Part shown: one piece after another, positions 1 through 8,436 of the stretch
Numbering within the stretch: position 1 is the stretch's first letter
Layout: each line of letters opens with the position of its first letter
Source: Desulfobacteraceae bacterium
GTDB taxonomy: Bacteria > Desulfobacterota > Desulfobacteria > Desulfobacterales > Desulfosalsimonadaceae
Assembly (NCBI GenBank): GCA_003597945.1
Contig: QZJS01000039.1
Location: 1 to 44,342, forward strand
DNA length: 44,342 nucleotides
Direction of reading: 5' to 3'
Notes under the pieces: model-generated
What the model saw: only the letters and a program-made list of their open reading frames with translations
Told to the model about the DNA's origin: nothing
Databases searched by the model: none
Position numbers and translations under genes: made by a program

Positions 1-94
1 CGCAATATCGAAGAATGCAGCGTACTTAGCGTACGTGAAATTCTGAGAGATTGCGCGTAACGCAGATATTGGACTTTTTACAAGGCCGTCAAAA
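1..94. repeat. Partial dispersed palindromic intergenic repeat
   Basis: The sequence has an inverted pair CAATATC (3-9) and GATATTG (65-71), a small inner hairpin CGTAC/GTACG, and a right end reading ACTTTTTAC followed within a few bases by CCGTCAAA. The right end closely matches the right end of the 192-bp element at 17655-17846. This suggests two members of one dispersed family, with the left end of this copy cut off by the window edge. It lies just downstream of the yicC stop codon. It encodes no protein that I can support. Confidence 0.5.
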
Positions 95-98
95 ATAA

Positions 99-980
99 TT
101 ATTCGACGTTTTGAACCTGTTCCCTGATTTTTTCGAGTTCGGTTTTAACTGATACGATCTCCTGGGAAATCGAGGCGTTTGCGGCCTTGCTTCCCATGGT
201 GTTGAATTCCCGGTTGAGCTCCTGGATCAGAAAATTCAAGGGTCTGCCGCCGGCCGATTCCCCATCCGCGATCTCGATAAAACGCCCCAGATGGCTTCTG
301 GCCCGGACGATCTCCTCGGATATATCGGTCCTGTCGGCAAGAATGGCCGCCTCCTGGGCGATCCTTCCTTCATCAATGGCTACCAGTCCGTATGTCAGCC
401 CCTGTATCCGCTCTTTCAGCCGGTTCTGGTGGTATTCCAGAAGGCCGGCCGCGCGGCTTTCAATGCGGGTGATGGCCGCTTCGATATCGGCGATGCGCGG
501 TTTTAAGTCCGCGATGATGTTCTGGCCTTCCCGAATTTTAACGGCGTCGAATTCAGCCAGCAGACCCGGCAGGCACTGTTCAATCAGATCCCAGGCGGCA
601 TCCAGGCCGGCTGAAGGCTCTGCTGTTTCAATAATGCCTTTTTGCTGGGCCAGCAGGGAAAGATCAATATCGGTATGGATGGCAAATTTGGTTTTGAGAC
701 GGTTTAACGCGGCAACATAAGCCGCGGCCGCGGGTTCGTTGACCACAAAGGCGCCGTTGTCGGTTTTGCGGTTTGAAACCGTGACCCTGATTTCAATGCG
801 GCCACGAACAATCGCCTCGGATACGGCCCGCCTGAGTTTATCCTCCAGGACCGCGTATGCATTGGGCATTTTTATGGAAATATCGAGATACCGACTGTTG
901 TAGCCGCGCATTTCAATGGATATGGACAGGTCATCCGCGTCCGGATCGGCGGTGGCATAAGCTGTCATACTTTTGATCAT
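99..980 (-). CDS. yicC: YicC/YloC family endoribonuclease
   Basis: This 293-residue protein has the family's N-terminal start MIKSMTAYA (family norm MIxSMTGfG) and the conserved C-terminal region with LNFLIQELNRE and NTMGSKA, ending near EKIREQVQNVE. Full length is normal for the family (about 290 residues). The E. coli member is an endoribonuclease linked to small-RNA turnover and stationary-phase survival; that role here is by homology only. The middle of the protein (about 150-230) is charged and probably helical coiled coil. It is the last gene of a minus-strand run with the DUF4416 gene 49 nt upstream. Confidence 0.93.
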   Translation of the reverse strand: MIKSMTAYATADPDADDLSISIEMRGYNSRYLDISIKMPNAYAVLEDKLRRAVSEAIVRGRIEIRVTVSNRKTDNGAFVVNEPAAAAYVAALNRLKTKFAIHTDIDLSLLAQQKGIIETAEPSAGLDAAWDLIEQCLPGLLAEFDAVKIREGQNIIADLKPRIADIEAAITRIESRAAGLLEYHQNRLKERIQGLTYGLVAIDEGRIAQEAAILADRTDISEEIVRARSHLGRFIEIADGESAGGRPLNFLIQELNREFNTMGSKAANASISQEIVSVKTELEKIREQVQNVE

Positions 981-1029
981 GGCATTTGCTTCTTTCGATT
1001 AAATGTATCGCTTTGATACGTGTCAGGCT

Positions 1030-1563
1030 TCAGGCCTTGGCTGTTTTTAAATCCGTTGAATATTTCCGGCGGACACGGATCAGGTAATCCTGCATATTTT
1101 CTCTCCGGTAATCCGGATAGGTCCACGGCAGAGGCTGAAAACGCCCCTGCTGATAGATAAGGGTCAGGTCGGCGTAGACATGGCTGCCGATATAGATCCG
1201 ATGGGTGAAGTTTTTTCCCGTGGCCAGAACGAAACGTTCGTGGGTCAGCAGGCCCGGATCGATGTTGACCCTGCGCTTGTCAGCGTTTAAAAATTCGTTT
1301 TCGATGGCGTTGGTGTTGATTTTAATGCCGCCGAGACCGTCCTGGTCTACCAGGTGTTTGAAGGCAAGCATACGCCGGGACAGGCCTGTTCCCATCTCGG
1401 GTTCGTAATAGTTTGTATCATCAAAAGCAAACCAGGGACTGATCATGTCGATATCGCCGAATGCATCCGCAAGGCGATCGGCAACAGGTAGCGCAAGTTC
1501 CTTATCGCGGGTGATCATGCCGATGATCAGTTTGGCGGGAACCGGCGGTTTTGGATGACTCAT
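1030..1563 (-). CDS. DUF4416 family protein
   Basis: A 177-residue protein that I recognise as DUF4416, a family common in deltaproteobacteria and sometimes mislabelled GTP-binding protein. Visible features are an N-terminal PVPAKLIIGMIT segment, the acidic/aromatic stretch DDTNYYEPEMG near residues 48-58, NIDPGLLTHERFVLAT in the middle and PWTYPDYR near the end. No signal peptide, membrane segment or P-loop is seen. The biochemical function is unknown. Its position between a Trm112-type zinc protein and yicC suggests an RNA-related or housekeeping role, which is only an inference. Confidence 0.88.
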   Translation of the reverse strand: MSHPKPPVPAKLIIGMITRDKELALPVADRLADAFGDIDMISPWFAFDDTNYYEPEMGTGLSRRMLAFKHLVDQDGLGGIKINTNAIENEFLNADKRRVNIDPGLLTHERFVLATGKNFTHRIYIGSHVYADLTLIYQQGRFQPLPWTYPDYRRENMQDYLIRVRRKYSTDLKTAKA

Positions 1564-1634
1564 CGCTTTTTCAATTGGCTGGTGAATGTGGCAAAACGAA
1601 ACGGCGCCGTTTTTGCCCGGCGCCGCGGGAGTGA

Positions 1635-1808
1635 TCAGTCCGGCAGGGCCCTGGCTTTGTCGCTGACCATGACCGGGATTTCTTCGCGGATATCATATGC
1701 CAGTTTGCACTGATCACATATCAGTGCGTCTTCGGCCGGATTTAAACGAACTTTTTGTTTGCATTCCGGGCAGACCAGGATTTCCAGAAATTCTTTCTGG
1801 AGTGGCAT
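1635..1808 (-). CDS. Trm112 family zinc-ribbon protein (UPF0434)
   Basis: A 57-residue ORF starting at ATG (complement of 1806-1808) and ending in TGA. It carries two CxxC knuckles, LVCPECK near residues 11-17 and LICDQCK near 29-35, which form a small zinc ribbon. It ends in the conserved IPVM segment typical of bacterial Trm112-like proteins (YcaR type). Eukaryotic Trm112 activates methyltransferases; bacterial homologues are poorly studied and a partner-activator role is inferred. The upstream sequence AAGGAGAAACGCC gives a good ribosome binding site about 7 nt from the start. It lies 71 nt upstream of the DUF4416 gene on the same strand. Confidence 0.92.
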   Translation of the reverse strand: MPLQKEFLEILVCPECKQKVRLNPAEDALICDQCKLAYDIREEIPVMVSDKARALPD

Positions 1809-1881
1809 GGCGTTTCTCCTTATGACTCACCGAGCCAATGATGCTGTTTAATATTTTAAATAAAATTTTAATAAAAAGTGA

Positions 1882-1957
1882 TGGCGCGCCCGGCAGGATT
1901 CGAACCTGCGATGTTCAGCTCCGGAGGCTGACGCCCTATCCCCTGGGCCACGGGCGC
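1882..1957 (-). tRNA. tRNA-Arg(CCG)
   Basis: The minus strand folds as a cloverleaf. The acceptor GCGCCCG pairs with CGGGCGC, the discriminator is G, and CCA is encoded (complement of 1882-1884). The anticodon stem is TCAGC/GCTGA around the loop CTCCGGA, giving anticodon CCG, which reads CGG arginine codons. The T arm reads GCAGG TTCGAAT CCTGC. The length is 76 nt with CCA. No integrase or attachment-site duplication is seen beside it, so it is not acting as an island insertion site here. Confidence 0.96.
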
Positions 1958-1969
1958 GATTGTTTTGTG

Positions 1970-1996
1970 TGTATAGAATCAAAACAGATTAGTCAA
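1970..1996 (-). promoter_or_regulatory. Candidate sigma70 promoter of tRNA-Arg
   Basis: On the minus strand TTGACT (complement of 1991-1996) and TATACA (complement of 1970-1975) are separated by 15 nt. The spacing is short of the ideal 17, but the hexamers are good and the -10 lies 12 nt before the mature tRNA 5' end, as expected for a short precursor leader. Confidence 0.38.
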
Positions 1997-2025
1997 GGAT
2001 GAAAATGGCGGGCCTGCAATAGTGA

Positions 2026-3321
2026 TTATTTGTCATGCTCGCGGATGCTGCGCGCATGGAGTGCCTGCATGGCTTCTCCCACGACGTATAATGATCCGGC
2101 GATGCAGACGGCGCCGTCGGATGATGTGGTGTCACAGGCTGTATACACCGCAGCGGCAACATCCGGTATGGCTTCAACGGCATGGCCCATGCTTGAAACG
2201 GCCTTGCGGAGTTTTTCAACCGGCAATGCCCGATCGATGACCGGCTGGGTCACAATGATGCGGGAGGCGCAGGGCAGAAGCGTTCGGAGCATGGCGCCAT
2301 AGGGCTTGTCATCGAGAATGCCGATGACAAGGGTGATGGGCCTGTCCGACATTTCTTGCGCAAGAAACCGGGCCAGGTGGCGGGCGGCCATGAGATTGTG
2401 CGCGCCGTCGATGATGACCGGAGGCGTTGTGTTGCGTATTTCAAGCCTGCCGGGCCATTTGACGGTGGCAAGTCCTTTTTTAACGGCGGTGATGTCAAGG
2501 GGAACCTGCTGCTGGATCAGGATCTCACAGGCGGCAAGAGTAAGGGCCGCATTGCTGAACTGGTGCGAACCAGCCAGACAGGTATGCATGTCCGGCCAGT
2601 GATTGGCGATGCCTGCATAGGAAAACCCATTATTGCGGTTGCGTCTGAAATGAAAATCACGGCCAAGGCGATACAGGGGCGCGGATTTTTCAGCGGCAAT
2701 GGCCTCAAGAGTTTTAATAGCGGACTTTTGCGTAACGCCCGTGACCACCGGCGTATCTGGTTTGATGATGCCGCCCTTTTCCCCGGTAATGGCCGCGATG
2801 GTGTTTCCCAGATACATCCGGTGCTCTAAAGAAATGTTGGTGATGATCGATACCCGGGGACAGAGAATGTTGGTGGCGTCCAGCCGGCCGCCCATGCCGG
2901 TTTCGATTACGGCCCAGTCTACTCCGGCTTTGCCGAAGATATCAAAGGCCATGGCTGTTGTATATTCGAAGAAAGTGGGCTCCCGGGTTTCGCCCTGGAC
3001 TGCGCGGACGGCTTTGTAGGCGGAAACAACGTCTGCATCCGAGACGTCGCGGCCGTTGATACGGATACGCTCATTAAACCGGACAAGGTGGGGGGAAGTG
3101 TAGAGACCCACTGAGAATCCGGCTTCCTGCAGTATGGCCGCAAGAGCCGCGGCCACGGATCCTTTTCCATTGGTGCCGGCGATATGAATCGCACAAAATC
3201 GTTTCTGAGGATTGCCGAGTCTGCCCAAAAGGGTTTCAACAACATCGAGTCCCAGTACTATGCCGTAGCGTCTGAGGGAAAACATTTCGGCAAGATAATG
3301 CGAGTAATCTTGGTTTATCAT
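2026..3321 (-). CDS. folC: Bifunctional folylpolyglutamate synthase/dihydrofolate synthase
   Basis: This ATP-dependent Mur-ligase-like enzyme adds glutamate to dihydropteroate and to folates. The P-loop GTNGKGS lies near residues 49-55, followed by the family motif YTSPHLVRFNERIRING, the ETGMGGRLDATN block and a C-terminal domain with DGAHN. The ATG at 3321 gives 431 residues. An in-frame TTG at 3336 would add five residues, but it sits inside the terminator repeat that separates this gene from rpsU, so 3321 is preferred. No strong Shine-Dalgarno sequence is visible. The length is normal for FolC. Confidence 0.95.
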   Translation of the reverse strand: MINQDYSHYLAEMFSLRRYGIVLGLDVVETLLGRLGNPQKRFCAIHIAGTNGKGSVAAALAAILQEAGFSVGLYTSPHLVRFNERIRINGRDVSDADVVSAYKAVRAVQGETREPTFFEYTTAMAFDIFGKAGVDWAVIETGMGGRLDATNILCPRVSIITNISLEHRMYLGNTIAAITGEKGGIIKPDTPVVTGVTQKSAIKTLEAIAAEKSAPLYRLGRDFHFRRNRNNGFSYAGIANHWPDMHTCLAGSHQFSNAALTLAACEILIQQQVPLDITAVKKGLATVKWPGRLEIRNTTPPVIIDGAHNLMAARHLARFLAQEMSDRPITLVIGILDDKPYGAMLRTLLPCASRIIVTQPVIDRALPVEKLRKAVSSMGHAVEAIPDVAAAVYTACDTTSSDGAVCIAGSLYVVGEAMQALHARSIREHDK

Positions 3322-3333
3322 GGATGAAAACAC

Positions 3334-3371
3334 CAAAAAAACCCGGCCGGGTCAAAAAAACCCGGCCGGGT
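3334..3371 (-). terminator. Rho-independent terminator after rpsU built from two palindromes
   Basis: Two identical copies of the 12-nt palindrome ACCCGGCCGGGT (3341-3352 and 3360-3371) are separated by 7 nt. Because each copy is its own reverse complement, the transcript on the minus strand can pair copy one with copy two as a 12-bp stem with a U-rich loop, followed by seven T. This is a strong intrinsic terminator downstream of rpsU and directly upstream of folC. Confidence 0.8.
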
Positions 3372-3402
3372 CATGTGGGTATGGAACCTGACACCGTCAG
3401 AT

Positions 3403-3636
3403 TCAGCCTTTGAATGATCGCCGGAAACGCGTGTTCCGTTTTGCCTCGGCGATGCGCTGGCGCCGTTGCGACTCTCTTTTTTTGCGTCGCTTCAGTTCAC
3501 ATGGCTTTTCATAGCTTTTTTTCAACTTGAGCCGTTTAAAAAGTCCGTCATTTTGAATTTTTTTCTTCAAAATGCGCATGGCTTTTTCGAGGTCGTTATC
3601 CTCGACCCGCACCGCAATTTCTTTCAAAAAGTTCAC
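3403..3636 (-). CDS. rpsU: 30S ribosomal protein bS21
   Basis: This 77-residue, very basic protein has the bS21 pattern: an N-terminal MNFLKEIAVRVEDNDLEKAM helix, FKRLKLKKSYEKP in the middle and an arginine/lysine-rich tail. It binds late to the 30S subunit near the mRNA exit channel and helps initiation. The start is GTG at 3636, not ATG; no other in-frame start fits the family. It has its own promoter and terminator, so it looks monocistronic. In other proteobacteria rpsU often precedes dnaG-rpoD; that linkage is absent here. Confidence 0.95.
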   Translation of the reverse strand: MNFLKEIAVRVEDNDLEKAMRILKKKIQNDGLFKRLKLKKSYEKPCELKRRKKRESQRRQRIAEAKRNTRFRRSFKG

Positions 3637-3683
3637 CCCTTTTCATATATAAATTTCATTCATTTTTTCATCTTAAGTGGGGT

Positions 3684-3712
3684 AATATAAACCGGTGTTA
3701 AATTTTTTTCAA
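3684..3712 (-). promoter_or_regulatory. Sigma70-type promoter of rpsU
   Basis: On the minus strand TTGAAA (complement of 3707-3712) and TATATT (complement of 3684-3689) are separated by exactly 17 nt in a very AT-rich stretch. The predicted start is about 40 nt before the rpsU GTG. Confidence 0.65.
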
Positions 3713-3778
3713 GCAAAAAATAATGGCTTTTTTAAAATAACAGCAATGCCGATTCGGTGCAATGATCGGGACCACCGA

Positions 3779-4453
3779 TTACAGCTTGGCCGTCAGTTCT
3801 GCGGCCACATCCTTGACGCTTGCCTTGCCGTCTAATGTAATATATTTAATTTTATCACTTTTTGCAGCCAGGTCCTTGAAATAATAGGATGCCGCCAGGG
3901 TGCCGGTTTCCGCGTCGTAATAAATGGAATGGCGCTTGTCAATGGCGGCTTCGTCCTGGTCATCGCTCCGGGCGGAAAGGCTGCCGCCGCATACCCGGCA
4001 TTTGTCGCCGTCGGGTTTGATGGCGTCGATGAAGATATTGTTGGGGTGGTTATTGTCATTAACGCAAAGACGGCGGCCCATGATCCGGTTTTTCGCGATT
4101 TCGCGGTCCAGAACGATTTCAATAACGATATCCAGCGACATTCCGGCCTGGTTTAATGCCTCGTGGAGTTTGACGGCCTGATTCTTGTTGCGGGGAAAAC
4201 CGTCTAACAGCCAGCCTTTGGCGCAGTCTTCTTCCTGCAATCTATCCAGAATCATCGGGATGGTGATTTCATCGGGTACCAGGTCGCCCCGGTCAATATA
4301 ATCCTTGGCTTTTTTTCCCAGTTCGGTGCCGTTGGTAATGTTTACCCTGAAAATCGCGCCGGATTCAATGTGGGAAATTTTGTATTTATCTTTCAGGATG
4401 GCGCCCTGGGTGCCCTTGCCGCTGCCGTTGGGACCGAAAAAAAGAATGTTCAT
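3779..4453 (-). CDS. adk: Adenylate kinase with metal-binding LID
   Basis: The enzyme interconverts ATP + AMP and 2 ADP. The P-loop is GPNGSGKGTQ (residues 8-17), the AMP site includes SGAIFR (31-36) and the LLDGFPRN block lies near 82-89. The LID holds C130, H136, C152 and C155, so it probably binds zinc or another metal with a C3H set rather than the usual four cysteines. The length is 224 residues, a long-type Adk. The start has a good site GGAGC a few bases upstream. It is downstream of cca on the same strand with a 167-nt gap that contains a possible promoter. Confidence 0.95.
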   Translation of the reverse strand: MNILFFGPNGSGKGTQGAILKDKYKISHIESGAIFRVNITNGTELGKKAKDYIDRGDLVPDEITIPMILDRLQEEDCAKGWLLDGFPRNKNQAVKLHEALNQAGMSLDIVIEIVLDREIAKNRIMGRRLCVNDNNHPNNIFIDAIKPDGDKCRVCGGSLSARSDDQDEAAIDKRHSIYYDAETGTLAASYYFKDLAAKSDKIKYITLDGKASVKDVAAELTAKL

Positions 4454-4580
4454 GCTTGCTGCTCCTTATTTAAAGTGAATTGTCGAAAGGGTTGCCGCAC
4501 AACCCGATATGAAGTGCGATGCATCTGGATGATGCGTTTTTATGCCATGAATCCAATTGGTTATATTAAAAAGATTATCT

Positions 4581-4607
4581 AATCTAAAAGGGTACTTAAT
4601 ATGTCAA
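4581..4607 (-). promoter_or_regulatory. Candidate promoter of adk
   Basis: On the minus strand a perfect TTGACA (complement of 4602-4607) is followed after 15 nt by TAGATT (complement of 4581-4586). The hexamers are good but the spacer is short, so this is tentative. The implied leader before the adk start would be about 120 nt. Confidence 0.35.
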
Positions 4608-4620
4608 TGATCGGACCTTG

Positions 4621-5997
4621 TCAAGAGGGGGAGCGGTGTTTAAGAAAGTTTTTTATCCGGCCAAGGGCATCCTCCCGGTTTCTGATGGTCGATATCAGGC
4701 GTTGTTCTTTGATATAATGCATAATCTCGCCAATAAGCGGGGAAGGTGGCAGGCCAAACTCAGACATTATGTCATGGCCGCTGATAAGAGATGGCGCCGT
4801 GACTATCGGAAGAAAACCATCGATATAATCAGTGATCAGAATGTCGGCGAATTTTGTAAATCCTCCGGAATCCGATCCGGCGCCCTTGCCCATGGCGTCG
4901 GCCGCCGCCAGCAGGAGAAGGTCGATGCTGTGCGGGGAGGTCTGCATAAAAAAACGGCTGACGGCCTTTTGTCCGAGGCGGCATTTCTGATGCGCTGTAA
5001 ACAGAAACAGAGGCCGCAGATGATGCCCGATGATGGTCTTGACATAGTGTGTCTGGTGGTTTGAGAATCTGAGATTCCGGCATATATTGCCGGCCATGTT
5101 TGCGCCGACTTTTTCATGGCCATAGAAATGAACACGACCGGTGTCATCGGTGGTGCGGACGGCGGGTTTGCCGATATCGTGGAGAAGGGCCGCGCACTTG
5201 AGCAGTGGGCGATTTGCCGGCGCTGAAAAAAAATCCATGATTCTTTTGTCGGACAGGTCCGCTGAAGCCGGCCGGTTGAGGATCGCTTCAAGTCCGGCGT
5301 AGGTTTTTAGCGTGTGGTGAAATACATCGAAATCATGATAGGCGTTCTGAATACATTCTTTTAAGTCGTTGATGCCCGGGAAAATGGCCGATATCATCCG
5401 TGCGCCGGCAAAATCGGCGATATAGTCGGCCGAAACCGGTGCGGCGAAAAATTTGATCAACTCGTCGCGGATCCGTTCCCCCGCGGATCGTACAACCATG
5501 TGTCCGTCTGCCCGTATGGCCTCAAGCGTCTCCGGTGAAATGGAAAATTCCAGTTCGGCCGCCAGACGCCAGGCCCTGAGAAACCGGATGGGATCGGCTG
5601 TCAGGTTTTTGCCTGAAATCATGCGAATGACTTTTTTCTCCAGATCGCGCCGTCCGTTGGCCGGGTCGATGAGGTCGCCGCCGGCTGTTGATACGGCCAT
5701 GGCATTGACGGTAAAATCCCTGGCCATGAGATCCGATATGATCGATTCTTTTCCGGCTGCCGTCACGTCGCATTCGATCCGGCCGGACGTGACGCGATAC
5801 AGATGCATGCCGGGTTTGCCAAGTTTAATGACCCGACCCCCGCTCAGCGCGGCGATTTGCGTTGCAGCGTCCATGGGATCATCCGTGGTGACGATATCAT
5901 AATCCCGGGGAGGGCGGTTGAGAAGTATATCCCGAACCGTTCCGCCGACGATAAACAAATTTTTCGACCGGGGCATGAAATTTATATTGATTTGCAT
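4621..5997 (-). CDS. cca: CCA tRNA nucleotidyltransferase with HD domain
   Basis: This is a class II nucleotidyltransferase of the CCA-adding/poly(A) polymerase family. The head has VGGTVRDILL (17-26), the catalytic DYD metal-binding pair (D32, D34) and the RDFTVNAMA block near 93-101. A C-terminal HD phosphohydrolase domain follows with LLHDIGKP near 271-278. The length is 458 residues. It probably completes or repairs the CCA end of tRNAs; some deltaproteobacteria split A- and CC-adding activities, which sequence alone does not settle. A second ATG at 5976 is possible and neither start has a clear ribosome binding site. Confidence 0.9.
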   Translation of the reverse strand: MQININFMPRSKNLFIVGGTVRDILLNRPPRDYDIVTTDDPMDAATQIAALSGGRVIKLGKPGMHLYRVTSGRIECDVTAAGKESIISDLMARDFTVNAMAVSTAGGDLIDPANGRRDLEKKVIRMISGKNLTADPIRFLRAWRLAAELEFSISPETLEAIRADGHMVVRSAGERIRDELIKFFAAPVSADYIADFAGARMISAIFPGINDLKECIQNAYHDFDVFHHTLKTYAGLEAILNRPASADLSDKRIMDFFSAPANRPLLKCAALLHDIGKPAVRTTDDTGRVHFYGHEKVGANMAGNICRNLRFSNHQTHYVKTIIGHHLRPLFLFTAHQKCRLGQKAVSRFFMQTSPHSIDLLLLAAADAMGKGAGSDSGGFTKFADILITDYIDGFLPIVTAPSLISGHDIMSEFGLPPSPLIGEIMHYIKEQRLISTIRNREDALGRIKNFLKHRSPS

Positions 5998-6141
5998 TTT
6001 TTTTTCATATATCGGGATTATTCTTTATGACACCGTCAATCTTTTTTGTAAAACCGTCGATTTTAGAGCTTACATCATATCCGTTCGTTTTCAATCGAAA
6101 ATTCATGGGACTTTTGAAAAGCGTTGATTGCCGGAAGTCTA

Positions 6142-6831
6142 ATGGACACCTGTTGCGGGATACGAATTATTGTGCCTGAAAAAAAACAATCCGAACCGTT
6201 GAAGCTCGGGATCACCGGCGGTGTTGGTTCCGGCAAATCAATGGTTTGTAAATGCCTTGCCGAAAAAGGGGTCACTGTCGTCAAAACCGATGATCTGGCC
6301 AGGGCTGCCGTCATGCCGGGAACCCCGGCTTACGAGAAAATCGTCTCACATTTCGGCAACCGGGTCGTGGCAAAAGACGGTTTTCTGGATCGTAAAATGC
6401 TCAGAAAAGCCATTACCCAAAACCCCGACGATAAAGCCCTGATGGAGGGGATGATCCACCCGGAAGTTTTCCGTCTCATGGCCGAGGCCTATGACGCGGC
6501 CCGGGATCAAGGGGCGGCCATTGTCGCCGTTGAGGTCCCCCTGCTCTTTGAACTCGGCATGGAATCTTTGTTTGATGACACTCTTCTGGTTTGCGCCGAT
6601 CGCCATATCCGCATTCAACGGATTATGAAAAGGGACAGTGTCACCAAACCGGAAGCAGAGGCGCTGATCGGCATTCAGATGCCCGATGATGAAAAACGAA
6701 AACGCGCCGGTCATGTGATCGAAAACAACGGCGCCGTTAAACAAACTCGTTCGTCTGTTGAACGGTTTTATGAAGCTTTATGCGAAAAGATTTACATGCA
6801 AGAATCTAAAAATGTTGACACAAGGATATAA
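6142..6831 (+). CDS. coaE: Dephospho-CoA kinase
   Basis: CoaE phosphorylates the 3'-hydroxyl of dephospho-CoA, the last step of coenzyme A synthesis. The P-loop is GGVGSGKS (about 26-33), followed by the TDDLAR segment and VEVPLLFELGME, both typical of the family. The ATG at 6142 has CCGGAAG 5-11 nt upstream and gives 229 residues. An in-frame GTG at 6172 would match the usual family N-terminus more tightly and cannot be excluded. It is transcribed divergently from cca across a 144-nt AT-rich gap. Confidence 0.93.
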   Translation: MDTCCGIRIIVPEKKQSEPLKLGITGGVGSGKSMVCKCLAEKGVTVVKTDDLARAAVMPGTPAYEKIVSHFGNRVVAKDGFLDRKMLRKAITQNPDDKALMEGMIHPEVFRLMAEAYDAARDQGAAIVAVEVPLLFELGMESLFDDTLLVCADRHIRIQRIMKRDSVTKPEAEALIGIQMPDDEKRKRAGHVIENNGAVKQTRSSVERFYEALCEKIYMQESKNVDTRI

Positions 6832-6843
6832 CTGTTGTAATTT
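6815..6843 (+). promoter_or_regulatory. Strong sigma70-type promoter of rho
   Basis: A perfect TTGACA (6815-6820), a 17-nt spacer and TAATTT (6838-6843) overlap the last codons of coaE. Transcription would begin near 6850, leaving a leader of about 280 nt before rho. Confidence 0.7.
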
Positions 6844-6849
6844 AACCGA

Positions 6850-7131
6850 AAACGAGCCTGCCTTTTGGTGCGCTGCTTTCATTTTCTGCATCAGAACCAT
6901 TGTTTTATCCGTATCTCCTTCATAAACAAGATGAATTTGTGTCTCGGATCAGTTTTCTTGTCAATCCGTTCCATCTCTTGTCGCCTTGGTTGTGTGCGAA
7001 CATCCGCGGCCGTGCCTGCGTTGCCCGTTGGATGGGGATCGAAGCGATACCCGGAATGATTTTTTTCGGAAACATCGGAAAAACAGGACAACTTATATCA
7101 TTAACTTAACCTTTACGGGGTAAACATCTGC
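6850..7131 (+). other. Long untranslated leader of rho
   Basis: No convincing gene is present in this gap; short open frames here lack family resemblance and ribosome binding sites. The stretch is pyrimidine-rich in places (for example around 6885-6925 and 6965-6995), which would suit Rho loading. E. coli rho is autoregulated by Rho-dependent attenuation in its leader; the same control here is an inference from the leader length and the upstream promoter. No intrinsic terminator with a T tract is seen. Confidence 0.45.
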
Positions 7132-8379
7132 ATGAACATCGTGGAACTAAAAAGCAAAAAAATCGGCGAACTGACGAAAATGGCGAAGAAAATGAACATC
7201 GAGAACGCCGGGGGACTGAAAAAACAGGAGCTCATTTTCTCGATGCTCCAGGCCCATATTGAAAAAAACGGGTTGATCTACGGAGAAGGGACCTTGGAAA
7301 TTCTTCCCGACGGGTTTGGTTTTTTGCGTTCTCCGGATTGTAATTATCTGCCCGGGCCGGATGATATTTACGTATCGCCCTCCCAGATTCGTCGTTTTAA
7401 TCTCAAAACCGGGGACACGGTTTCAGGCCAGATTCGTCAGCCAAAGGAATCGGAACGGTATTTCGCCCTGCTCAAGGTTGAAGCCGTCAACTATGAAGAT
7501 CCCGAAGCCGCCAAGGATAAAATTCTTTTTGACAATCTCACTCCGCTGTTTCCGGAAAAAAAGATCAAACTGGAGACCGGCGCCGACAATTACACCGCCC
7601 GGATTATCGACCTGCTGACCCCCATGGGGTTCGGCCAGCGGTGCCTGATTGTTTCGCCTCCCCGGGCCGGCAAGACCATGATTTTAAAAAATCTTGCCAA
7701 CAGCATCATCGCCAATCAGAAAAATGTGGTTCCTTTTGTTCTGCTCATTGATGAACGTCCGGAAGAAGTGACCGATATGGCCCGTTCCGTTGAGGCCGAG
7801 GTGATCAGCTCCACCTTTGACGAGCCGGCGGAGCGGCACGTCCAGGTGGCGGAAATGGTCATTGAAAAAGCAAAACGGCTGGTGGAGCATAAACGCGACG
7901 TGGTGATATTGCTTGACAGCATCACGCGACTGGCGCGCGCGTATAACACGGTGGTGCCGCCTTCCGGAAAAATCCTTTCCGGCGGCGTGGATTCCAATGC
8001 CCTGCACCGGCCCAAACGGTTTTTCGGCGCGGCCCGCAACATCGAGGAAGGTGGAAGCCTGACCATCATCGCCACGGCACTGGTGGATACCGGAAGCCGC
8101 ATGGATGAGGTCATTTTTGAAGAGTTCAAGGGGACCGGCAACATGGAAATCCAGCTTGATCGCCGTCTGGCCGACCGACGCATGTATCCGGCCATCGACA
8201 TCAACCGCTCCGGCACCCGCAAAGAAGAGAACCTGATGGAACCCGAAGTGCTCAACCGGGTCTGGATTCTCCGTAAACTTCTGTCCACATTAAATCCTGT
8301 TGACAGCCTTGATTTTTTGCTGGATAAGATGCATGGCACGAAAAGCAACAAGGAATTTCTTAATTCAATGAATTCATAG
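7132..8379 (+). CDS. rho: Transcription termination factor Rho
   Basis: This 415-residue protein is a hexameric RNA-dependent ATPase that ends transcription. In order it has the N-terminal Rho_N helical domain (1-45), the cold-shock-like RNA-binding domain with GFGFLR (61-66), the P-loop SPPRAGKT (175-182), the Q-loop/R-loop region with [22 protein letters not shown], and the conserved [11 protein letters not shown] block. The length is close to E. coli Rho (419). It is followed 57 nt later by rpmE, an order common in bacteria. Confidence 0.98.
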   Translation: MNIVELKSKKIGELTKMAKKMNIENAGGLKKQELIFSMLQAHIEKNGLIYGEGTLEILPDGFGFLRSPDCNYLPGPDDIYVSPSQIRRFNLKTGDTVSGQIRQPKESERYFALLKVEAVNYEDPEAAKDKILFDNLTPLFPEKKIKLETGADNYTARIIDLLTPMGFGQRCLIVSPPRAGKTMILKNLANSIIANQKNVVPFVLLIDERPEEVTDMARSVEAEVISSTFDEPAERHVQVAEMVIEKAKRLVEHKRDVVILLDSITRLARAYNTVVPPSGKILSGGVDSNALHRPKRFFGAARNIEEGGSLTIIATALVDTGSRMDEVIFEEFKGTGNMEIQLDRRLADRRMYPAIDINRSGTRKEENLMEPEVLNRVWILRKLLSTLNPVDSLDFLLDKMHGTKSNKEFLNSMNS

Positions 8380-8436
8380 TTCATAGTCATAGAATAGATT
8401 AATTTTTTCAACGTTACAGATAAGAGGGAATGCACC

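Noticed and set aside
1882..1957. tRNA-Arg as an integration site of a genomic island
   Set aside because: No integrase, no direct repeat of the tRNA 3' end and only housekeeping genes lie around it.
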